Positions 7,118-11,620 of a DNA stretch of 17,947 nt are shown in pieces. Position 1 is the stretch's first letter. Each line of letters starts with the position of its first letter. The position numbers and the translations under genes are program-made. Source of the stretch: JAZDLO01 sp043801935 (GTDB lineage: Bacteria > Actinomycetota > Thermoleophilia > RBG-16-64-13); NCBI GenBank assembly GCA_043801935.1, contig JAZDLO010000205.1, positions 1-17,947 on the forward strand, written 5' to 3'. The notes beneath the pieces were generated by a model. The model ran no database searches and was not told the DNA's origin. It saw nothing but the letters and a program-made list of their open reading frames with translations.

Positions 7118-7575
7118 ACCTCCCCTTCCGCTACGCCGACGAGTCAGATGCCGCCCTCACCGGCGCTGTCGGGCGGAAGTGCCGGCGGCATGAATGGGAG
7201 CGCCGTTGGTTCGGAGCTGCTGGAGAGGGCTATTGGTGCCTTCGCTGCGATGCCGTCCGCAACGACCTCCGCTCCCGCACCGGCAAGAACAACCGCAAGC
7301 GCGGCAACGCCGCCGAGCTCGACGTGGCCCGGCTCCTCGGCGGGAACAAGATGGGGCCGCTCGGGCTGCCCTGGGACGTGGAACTCCCCGGCTACGCCCG
7401 GTTGCAGGTCCGCAAGCTGGCGAACCCGCCCAGCCTGCGAAAGATCATCGAGGCCCTCGACGCCATCGGGGCGAGTGACGCCATGCCGGGCTATTGCTGG
7501 GTCGAGCCGGGGCGCGGTGGAGAGCGGCTCATCATCCTGCGGCTGGCCGACTTTGCGGAGCGGCACGGGCGATGA
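7114..7575 (+). CDS. Holliday-junction-resolvase-like nuclease with N-terminal zinc knuckle
   Basis: The 153-residue product has two parts. Residues 20-50 form a His/Cys site (C23, H26, C42, C45 in KCRRHEW and YWCLRC). Residues 55-153 resemble Hjc-type and other PD-(D/E)XK resolvase-like proteins: KNNRKRGNAAELDVARLLGG supplies E68, PWDVEL supplies D88, and LQVRK gives the Q98-x-R/K pair at the third motif. Such enzymes cut four-way DNA junctions or trim phage DNA before packaging. The third motif has Q and R where the family often has E/Q and K, so catalysis should not be assumed; K101 could substitute. The start was placed at the ATGA overlap; the upstream in-frame ATG at 7027 would overlap the previous gene. 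Confidence 0.65.
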   Translation: MNLPFRYADESDAALTGAVGRKCRRHEWERRWFGAAGEGYWCLRCDAVRNDLRSRTGKNNRKRGNAAELDVARLLGGNKMGPLGLPWDVELPGYARLQVRKLANPPSLRKIIEALDAIGASDAMPGYCWVEPGRGGERLIILRLADFAERHGR

Positions 7576-7941
7576 GCGACCACACCGCCATCGCGTGGAC
7601 GGACGCCACGTGGAATCCCGTCACCGGCTATCGAGAGCGACCGCTACGTCTATCGCGCCGACCTCCTCCGCGATACCCCCGCCGCCGTCCGGTTCGTATC
7701 CGCCGAACCCCTGCTCGGGCCGCTTCCCTCACTCGATCTCACCGGCATCGGCTGGCTGATCGTCGGCGGCGAGTCGGGATCGGGAGCAAGGCCGATGGAC
7801 CCGGAGTGGGTGCAAGACCTGGTGGACCGCGCCGACGCTGCCGGAACGGCCGTGTTTGTGAAGCAAGCGAGCGGGCTCTACCCCGGCAAGCAAGGCAACC
7901 TCCCGGACTATCTGTGGCGGCGGAAGGAATACCCGCGATGA
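7572..7941 (+). pseudogene. Remnant of a Gp37/Gp68 (DUF5131) family gene with internal deletion and frameshift
   Basis: From the ATGA start, MSDHTAIAWTDATWNPVTG is the textbook N terminus of the phage Gp37/Gp68 family, which should be followed by a cysteine cluster. Instead, at about 7629 the sequence jumps into another frame. There it encodes the family's C-terminal part (IESDRYVYRADLL, then RFVSAEPLLGPL, GIGWLIVGGESGSGARPMD, WVQDLVDRADAAG, FVKQ) up to a TGA at 7939-7941. As a rough estimate from family length, more than 100 residues are missing from the middle, including all the family cysteines. Read straight on, the first frame has no stop and runs into the next gene as an arginine-rich fusion, which I take as a by-product. 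The intact family is thought to be radical-SAM-like, of unproven function. An assembly error is the main alternative. Confidence 0.8.
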
Positions 7942-8165
7942 GCATCGACCTCCTTCTCGCTGCCGACCTCATGCGGGAGTTCGAGGCGAAGCGCGAGGCC
8001 GCACGAGCGAAATATGCCCCGATCGTCGCCCGGCTCACCGATGAGGAGTTCATGGGTCTTGTCTCTGCGGTCGCGACAGACGGCCGCCGTCGGTTCCCTG
8101 ATCCGCCAGAGCCCAGTGATCGCGTACCGGCCAGCAAGCCACGGATAGGGTTGGGCAACCGATGA
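7938..8165 (+). CDS. Hypothetical helical protein, 75 aa
   Basis: The start ATG overlaps the stop of the broken DUF5131 frame by ATGA, so the coupling arrangement has outlived the decay of the upstream gene. The product MSIDLLLAADLMREFEAKREAARAKYAPIVARLTDEEF... is mainly one or two amphipathic helices followed by a proline-rich end. Its frame is also open upstream, so ribosomes starting at 7572 could make a fusion with it. Family not recognised. Confidence 0.55.
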   Translation: MSIDLLLAADLMREFEAKREAARAKYAPIVARLTDEEFMGLVSAVATDGRRRFPDPPEPSDRVPASKPRIGLGNR

Positions 8166-8215
8166 AGCTCCTCCGCGATATCGCCGGTCATGGTCTGCTG
8201 CGTCTGGTCGCATGA
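8162..8215 (+). CDS. Possible 17-residue micro-ORF bridging two coupled genes
   Basis: A complete reading frame MKLLRDIAGHGLLRLVA begins at an ATGA overlap with the previous stop, and its own stop overlaps the next start by ATGA. Both junctions follow the pattern of neighbouring real genes. The peptide is an amphipathic helix candidate. It may act mainly as a translational bridge that delivers ribosomes to the RlpA-like gene. It is too short for composition to help, so this is a tentative call. Confidence 0.4.
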   Translation: MKLLRDIAGHGLLRLVA

Positions 8216-8763
8216 TCGCCCTCCTCCTCGCCATCATCCTCTCCTTCATGGGGGCCGTCGTACCATTGTCGCCGGTCATTGACCCTGCCTCCTCGGCCGA
8301 GAGGGACGCGGCGATCACGACGGTCCCCACCCCCCTCGATTTTCTCGAGCTGCCGATGCTTGTGATCCCTCGTGAGGAGGCCCAAATCGACGTCGATTTT
8401 CTCGAGCACTCCACCGTCACCCTCTCTCCCGGCTGGCACATCAGCATCGTGACCTTCTACGATTTCAACACCTGGGGCGTCGATCGGCCCGGTGGCCGGT
8501 CCGGGGTGTTCGCCTGCGGTGGCGGCTACTACCGCGACACCATCGCCGCCGCCCACAGGACGCTTCCCTGCGGCACCCTCGTCGAGTTCCGGTACAAGGG
8601 CCGCACGCTCTTCGTGCCGGTCCGGGACCGCTTCGGCGGCTCGGGGTTCGACCTGACAAGCGCCGCAGCGGAAGCGCTCGGCCACACGTTTACCGGCCCA
8701 GTCGAGTGGCGCGTCGTGCACCCGCTGACGCTGCCGGATACGAGTATGGAAGGAACACCATGA
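8212..8763 (+). CDS. Secreted RlpA-like double-psi beta-barrel (DPBB) protein
   Basis: The 183-residue product has an N-terminal hydrophobic signal (MIALLLAIILSFMGAVVPL) with no lipobox cysteine, a spacer of about 60 residues, then a DPBB domain from about 95 to 170. Key blocks are ACGGGYY (C102), AHRTLPCGT (H115, C120), VPVRDRF (D139) and SGFDLTSAAAEALG (D147). C102 and C120 are placed to form a disulfide. In RlpA the barrel binds or cleaves denuded peptidoglycan. Here the glutamate found just before the aromatic pair in Pseudomonas RlpA appears to be glycine, so catalysis is uncertain. The ACGG...AHRTLPCGT form is the one I associate with actinobacterial proteins, which suggests capture from a host. 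It may help lysis, entry or wall remodelling, although it lies 3.4 kb from the putative endolysin. Confidence 0.8.
   Translation: MIALLLAIILSFMGAVVPLSPVIDPASSAERDAAITTVPTPLDFLELPMLVIPREEAQIDVDFLEHSTVTLSPGWHISIVTFYDFNTWGVDRPGGRSGVFACGGGYYRDTIAAAHRTLPCGTLVEFRYKGRTLFVPVRDRFGGSGFDLTSAAAEALGHTFTGPVEWRVVHPLTLPDTSMEGTP
8336..8407 (+). repeat. 15-bp direct repeat in the RlpA-like spacer
   Basis: The 15-base sequence TCGATTTTCTCGAGC occurs at 8336-8350 and 8393-8407, exactly 57 bases (19 codons) apart and in the same frame, encoding DFLE in both copies. It contains CTCGAG. It is unusually T-rich for this DNA. It could be a short protein repeat or a remnant of local duplication. Confidence 0.85.
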
Positions 8764-8984
8764 CTTTCGACATTCCAATGGGCGGTCCGCCCCACAAGTG
8801 CCCCGAGTGTGGCGTCTGGTGGGTCGGGCTGGAGCATCGCTGTCAATATCCGATCAAGGAAACCGAGCGCCAGCGCATCGCGGAGGCGGTGAAGGGGCTG
8901 GACCCATACGTCGAGCACGGCACGATCATGCGGGCCTACCTCAGTCGTGCCGCCGTCCTCGCCCTGATCGAAGGTGAGAAGTGA
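8760..8984 (+). CDS. Small zinc-ribbon protein, 74 aa
   Basis: ATG at the ATGA overlap with the RlpA-like gene. C14-x2-C17 in HKCPECGVWW and H26-x-C28 in EHRCQ form a compact zinc knuckle. The rest is one helical segment (KETERQRIAEAVKGLD) and a hydrophobic end (AYLSRAAVLALIEGEK) that resembles the C-terminal tails of small phage proteins in which the last helix packs on the zinc module. Function unknown. An in-frame start at 8706 would overlap the upstream gene by 58 bases and is not needed. Confidence 0.6.
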   Translation: MTFDIPMGGPPHKCPECGVWWVGLEHRCQYPIKETERQRIAEAVKGLDPYVEHGTIMRAYLSRAAVLALIEGEK

Positions 8985-9403
8985 GCACCGCGCAGGACGC
9001 CCTCACTCGGGCGCTGCGAGAACCGCTGGCTGCCCTAGAGCACGAACAATGGATGGCATGGGCGCAATCCATCATGCAGAGCGAGGAGATCAGCAAGGAC
9101 CGCACGGGGCGCTGGACTGACCTGATGGTGTCCTATACCGCGCTGACCGAACGGGAGAAGGATCAGGACCGCAAGTGGGCAGATCGTGTTCTCACCATCC
9201 TTGCCGCCCTACCCGATGATGTGCTGGTGAGCCGGGACGAACTGGCGGCTGCGCTGATTCACATTCCGTTTCAGAGATGTCGTGCTGGTGAGTCGGGACG
9301 AACTGTTGACGGGCCAGATGAGGACGGAGGGCGGAACTACATTTGGAACCCTGTGTATGCCGCCGACGCCATCCTCGCCGCGATCAGGGAGGGGCAACGA
9401 TGA
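8981..9403 (+). CDS. RyR-like phage protein (HEQW family), 140 aa
   Basis: Residues 17-70 carry the pattern of a widespread small phage domain related to the RyR repeat: LEHEQWMAWAQSIMQSEEISKDRTGRWTDLMVSYTALTEREKDQDRKWADRVL. The invariant-looking HEQW, the RW pair and the DxxWA end are all present. The C-terminal end (YAADAILAAIREGQR) matches the helix that closes many of these proteins. Between them a 24-bp sequence is duplicated out of frame, so residues of roughly 100-110 (CRAGESGRT) may be a recent scar. The role of the family in phages is unknown. GTG start at a GTGA overlap. Confidence 0.7.
   Translation: MSTAQDALTRALREPLAALEHEQWMAWAQSIMQSEEISKDRTGRWTDLMVSYTALTEREKDQDRKWADRVLTILAALPDDVLVSRDELAAALIHIPFQRCRAGESGRTVDGPDEDGGRNYIWNPVYAADAILAAIREGQR
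9221..9305 (+). repeat. Near-perfect 24-bp direct repeat, second copy out of frame
   Basis: The 24 bases at 9221-9244 reappear at 9282-9305 with a single difference (AGCCGG versus AGTCGG). The offset is 61 bases, one more than a multiple of three, so the first copy is read VLVSRDEL and the second as CRAGESGRT. The duplication lies inside the RyR-like gene and leaves its frame open on both sides. Confidence 0.9.
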
Positions 9404-9768
9404 ACTGGCCATGGACCCGGAAGCCCAGCGTGGCGCTGAGATTCAACTTCGATGATGTGCCCTGTCGGGTTCGTGGCGTGTGGGGCACCGCCCACCTGGA
9501 GAGGGGCGATGTGGATAGCGGCCCGCCTGAACGGGTGGATATCGAGTGCGGCACGGTGACGTTCACGTTCCCGGTGGGGCGGATGCCCTACAGCGGCAAG
9601 CTGGAGTGGGTCACGGTCCACATGGGCGAGATAACGGCACGATGTCGGGTCGACCCGCCCATGACCGTACTGAAGGGCGACTACCTGTACATCGTCCAGC
9701 CGGTGGCCTTTCAGGACCTCGGTTACGTGCCGGGCAAGGCTCCGGGGTGCGGGGAGGCGCAGAAGTGA
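9400..9768 (+). CDS. Hypothetical beta-rich protein, 122 aa
   Basis: The start was set at the ATGA overlap; the in-frame ATG at 9343 would lie inside the upstream gene. The product has a basic start (MNWPWTRKPSVALRF) and then mostly alternating strand-like segments (DDVPCRVRGVWGTAHLE, RVDIECGTVTFTF, KLEWVTVHMGEITARCRV, DYLYIVQPVAF), which suggests a small beta barrel or sandwich. Four cysteines are scattered without a metal pattern. Family not recognised. Its stop overlaps a GTG start of a tiny hydrophobic ORF. Confidence 0.6.
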   Translation: MNWPWTRKPSVALRFNFDDVPCRVRGVWGTAHLERGDVDSGPPERVDIECGTVTFTFPVGRMPYSGKLEWVTVHMGEITARCRVDPPMTVLKGDYLYIVQPVAFQDLGYVPGKAPGCGEAQK

Positions 9769-9827
9769 GCCCCGCAGCGGTTGGCGTGCTGTTCGGCCTC
9801 GCCGCCCTCGCCGTGGCGGGCAGATGA
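9765..9827 (+). CDS. Possible 20-residue hydrophobic micro-ORF
   Basis: A GTG start at a GTGA overlap leads to MSPAAVGVLFGLAALAVAGR and a stop that overlaps an ATG by ATGA. The peptide would be a single short membrane helix. The double junction supports it being translated, but its size makes it tentative. It could also be a translational bridge. Confidence 0.4.
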   Translation: MSPAAVGVLFGLAALAVAGR

Positions 9828-9997
9828 GTACACGATGGCTACATTCGGCCCGATCTGAGCACGATGGTGCCCGCTCCCGGCTTCGGCACCAGCCCTGTTT
9901 CAGCGCCCCTTCTGATCGGCACGACGGGGTCTTGACGGGCACTGCGGGGCGCCACTTGGCTACATTCTTGGATGTCACGGCGAGGACCGTCGGGTGA
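9824..9997 (+). CDS. Possible 57-residue protein of unknown function
   Basis: The frame runs from an ATGA overlap to a GTGA overlap, so both ends follow the junction rule of the region. The product begins MSTRWLHSARSEHDGARSRL and is rich in His, Arg and Ser, without a recognisable motif. Third-position GC is lower by hand count than in the surrounding clear genes, and the DNA contains short repeats (CACGATGG at 9831 and 9860, CACGACGG at 9920, GGCTACATTC at 9837 and 9958). An alternative reading is therefore that 9828-9993 is a noncoding regulatory stretch. I see no convincing promoter hexamer pair. Confidence 0.3.
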   Translation: MSTRWLHSARSEHDGARSRLRHQPCFSAPSDRHDGVLTGTAGRHLATFLDVTARTVG

Positions 9998-9999
9998 CT

Positions 10000-10004
10000 G
10001 GAGG
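10000..10004 (+). promoter_or_regulatory. Shine-Dalgarno site that decides the next start
   Basis: GGAGG lies seven bases before the ATG at 10012, ideal spacing. It argues for that ATG over the in-frame GTG at 9994, although the GTG has the coupled GTGA junction. Confidence 0.65.
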
Positions 10005-10011
10005 ATGCCAG

Positions 10012-10254
10012 ATGATATTCAATGGCTGCGATCTACCTTCCCCGGGTGAACTGGTCCGCGCTCATCGAACCCTTCGGCGGCTCCACAGGGCCATTCACGC
10101 CGACTACGATGAGGTTCGGGACATCGGCGGGATGCCGGCGTGGGATGGTCTCGTGGAAGGTGAGCGGATGCTGGCGGTCACGACGGCGTACCTCGGCTCC
10201 TATGCGGACGTCCGATACGGGGCGGCATGGGAGCGGATGCTGGCTGCTGATTAG
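10012..10254 (+). CDS. Hypothetical helical protein, 80 aa
   Basis: The ATG at 10012 is chosen over GTG 9994 because of a well-placed GGAGG. The product MIFNGCDLPSPGELVRAHRTLRRLHRAIHADYDEVRD... is mainly two helices with a basic first half. The second half (GLVEGERMLAVTTAYLGSYADVRYGAAWERMLAAD) looks like a helical pair. No metal or membrane motif. Function not recognised. It ends in TAG, whose last base is the first base of the following GTG start. Confidence 0.55.
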   Translation: MIFNGCDLPSPGELVRAHRTLRRLHRAIHADYDEVRDIGGMPAWDGLVEGERMLAVTTAYLGSYADVRYGAAWERMLAAD

Positions 10255-10472
10255 TGACCCCCAGCCCGCCGACCCCCAGGGAACTGGAGGTACTGCGGGC
10301 CTGTCTCCGCTTCGGGTCCCGGAAGTGCGCCGCTCATCATCTCGGGGTGACAGAGGCTACCGTTGCCTCCGCGCTCTCCCGCATCTACGCCCGCCTCGGC
10401 GTGGACGGGCGCGCCCAGGCAGTCGTTTGGCTGGACGATCATCTTCCCGGCTGGAGACGTAAAGCGGCCTGA
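10254..10472 (+). CDS. Stand-alone LuxR/GerE-type helix-turn-helix protein
   Basis: The 72-residue product is almost only a GerE-type DNA-binding domain. TPRELEVLRACLRFGSRKCAAHHLGVTEATVASALSRIYARLGVDGRAQAVVWL contains the opening PRELEVL, the HTH (AAHHLGVTEATV) and the recognition-helix end (ARLGV..RAQAVVW). There is no receiver or ligand-binding domain, so its activity is not obviously switched by a signal. Starts with GTG sharing one base with the previous TAG. It is the last gene before a 128-base gap with two palindromes, and such proteins often bind near their own gene. That it binds those sites is inference. It could repress or activate the late genes that follow. Confidence 0.75.
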   Translation: MTPSPPTPRELEVLRACLRFGSRKCAAHHLGVTEATVASALSRIYARLGVDGRAQAVVWLDDHLPGWRRKAA

Positions 10473-10488
10473 TTTCGCCTCGAGAGAG

Positions 10489-10519
10489 CATCCGAACGGA
10501 TGTATCCGAACGGATACAT
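10489..10519. promoter_or_regulatory. Two neighbouring palindromes, operator-like
   Basis: The 12-base palindrome ATCCGAACGGAT occurs at 10490-10501 and 10504-10515, centres 14 bases apart. The first extends to 14 bases (10489-10502). The second extends to a 20-base palindrome with an AA centre (10500-10519). A further 6-bp stem (GCTCAC and GTGAGC, 9-base loop) lies at 10539-10559. The site is in the gap between a LuxR-type HTH gene and the late genes, which fits an operator for that or another regulator. No promoter hexamers are convincing. Confidence 0.6.
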
Positions 10520-10600
10520 AGCCAATCGGACCTTTCGGGCTCACGATTCCCATGTGAGCGCAGCGCGACTCGGTTTCCGTTTGTCCTGGCTCCCGCGATC

Positions 10601-10813
10601 ATGACCGTGAACGACGGCCATCTGGGTCCCAGCGAGCGGTTCCACGGGGTGGACGAGCTGCTCGACGATCATGAGATGCGTCTGCGCAGGCTCGAAACCT
10701 GGCAGACCGAGATCCGCACGGTCCTCAGCCTTCTCCGGTGGACCTTCGGGGCGAGCGTGCTGGCCGTTCTGATCGGTCTGCTCAACCTGGTCGACATGCT
10801 GGCGAAGCACTGA
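10601..10813 (+). CDS. Small coiled-coil plus membrane-helix protein, holin-accessory-like
   Basis: The 70-residue product has a charged helical N-terminal half (FHGVDELLDDHEMRLRRLETWQTEIRTVLSLL) with heptad-like leucines, then one membrane helix (WTFGASVLAVLIGLLNLVDML) and a short basic end. This layout is typical of XhlA-like and other small phage membrane proteins found near lysis genes. An LLH-type holin is encoded 1.6 kb downstream, so this may be a partner or anti-holin, which is inference. It is the first gene after the palindrome gap and does not overlap an upstream gene, so it probably opens the late transcription unit. The next gene starts at a TGATG junction. Confidence 0.6.
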   Translation: MTVNDGHLGPSERFHGVDELLDDHEMRLRRLETWQTEIRTVLSLLRWTFGASVLAVLIGLLNLVDMLAKH

Positions 10814-11118
10814 TGTGCGAGCACCCCGTCGCTGACTGCCTGACCTGCGCGTGGAACGCCGTTACCCGTGCGCTCCTCGACCCGACGTTCGACTACATCT
10901 GGCTGGAGGGGCCGCTGCGAGAGCCGGATGGCTCCGACTTCTTCAAGGCGACCTATGTCGGATGGGGTCTCAGCCTCGGCTCGTTCAAGGCCGAGTCGGC
11001 AACACCGGCCCGGGCGCTTTCGCTCCTGCTCGACGCGTTGAAGGAACACGGCCCGCGCATCGCTCGGTGGCGGGCACAGCAGGAGTCGAGCGTCATGCCC
11101 GCAGGGGTGACGCAATGA
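10813..11118 (+). CDS. Hypothetical protein with N-terminal C/H zinc knuckle, 101 aa
   Basis: Starts at the TGATG junction. The first residues, MCEHPVADCLTCAW, place C2, H4, C9 and C12 as a compact zinc site. The rest is a mixed fold (FDYIWLEGPLREPDGSDFFKATYVGWGLSLGSFKAES) and a helix (PARALSLLLDALKEHGPRIARWRAQQ). Function unknown. An upstream in-frame ATG at 10738 lies inside the previous gene and is not used. Confidence 0.6.
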   Translation: MCEHPVADCLTCAWNAVTRALLDPTFDYIWLEGPLREPDGSDFFKATYVGWGLSLGSFKAESATPARALSLLLDALKEHGPRIARWRAQQESSVMPAGVTQ

Positions 11119-11255
11119 GCGACGAACAGATCGCCTGGATCTGCTGGGTCGCCACGATGTTCCGCGGCCTTGTCTTCCTGTGGCGCGGCAACGGCGGGCT
11201 GACACAGCCGGTGATCCTGCCGGGGTGGCTCTGGCGACAAGGGGCGATCTCGTGA
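11115..11255 (+). CDS. Small hydrophobic protein, 46 aa
   Basis: ATGA start overlap and GTGA stop overlap. The product MSDEQIAWICWVATMFRGLVFLWRGN... has one tryptophan-rich hydrophobic segment (IAWICWVATMFRGLVFLW) that could sit in or on the membrane, and a second apolar stretch (PVILPGWLW). Too short for family assignment. Its place between a zinc-knuckle protein and the lysis genes is the only contextual clue. Confidence 0.5.
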   Translation: MSDEQIAWICWVATMFRGLVFLWRGNGGLTQPVILPGWLWRQGAIS

Positions 11256-11620
11256 GCGCCCAGGGCCGGACCATTCCCACCCGTTGCGGCAACTGCGGCA
11301 CGACGCAGGGCCCATTCACGCGGAAGGCTGGGTTGGGCCCGCTCTGTAGGGACGTTCACGAGTGCATCAAGCGCCGAGACACCCGGGATCGAGCAGGCGT
11401 GAGCTCGACTGTGGCGGGTGGCTCCCGCCCCCGGCCCGCCCCGCGAGGTTATCCATGCCCTGTGGCTCAGCCAGCGGCGGTAGCAGCGGGACCTGGGGCG
11501 GGTCGGCCCAGTCGGAGGTATCGACTCGGCGATACTTCGCCCGGTGCTCGGCTTCCGCGTCTGAGCGTCGCCACCATGCTGGTGAGGGGCGATGACCGAG
11601 ATCCCGAGGTGGCGGCATGA
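11252..11620 (+). CDS. Zinc-knuckle protein, C-terminal part uncertain
   Basis: A GTG at the GTGA overlap starts MSAQGRTIPTRCGNCGTTQGPF..., with C12-x2-C15 and a second pair formed by C32 with H36 or C38 (LCRDVHEC), a clear zinc knuckle in the first 40 residues. After about residue 48 the frame turns into Ala-, Gly-, Pro- and Arg-rich sequence without structure. There the neighbouring frame (11455-11595) has higher third-position GC by hand count and its own ribosome site. The frame does stay open to a stop that overlaps the next gene by ATGA. Either the tail is a disordered extension or a frameshift has joined two short genes. Confidence 0.5.
   Translation: MSAQGRTIPTRCGNCGTTQGPFTRKAGLGPLCRDVHECIKRRDTRDRAGVSSTVAGGSRPRPAPRGYPCPVAQPAAVAAGPGAGRPSRRYRLGDTSPGARLPRLSVATMLVRGDDRDPEVAA
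11455..11595 (+). CDS. Possible overlapping small ORF, 46 aa
   Basis: An ATG six bases after GAGG begins MPCGSASGGSSGTWGGSAQS... and ends RHHAGEGR. It lies wholly within the tail of the preceding ORF in another frame. Third-position GC is higher here than in the overlapping frame, which suggests this frame is, or was, the coding one. No family is recognised. The call competes with the tail of the preceding entry. Confidence 0.3.
   Translation: MPCGSASGGSSGTWGGSAQSEVSTRRYFARCSASASERRHHAGEGR

Noticed and set aside
7494..8165. One continuous 223-codon gene
   Set aside because: The middle is an arginine-rich misreading of the DUF5131 C-terminal region, and the last part is better explained by a separate ATGA-coupled gene at 7938.
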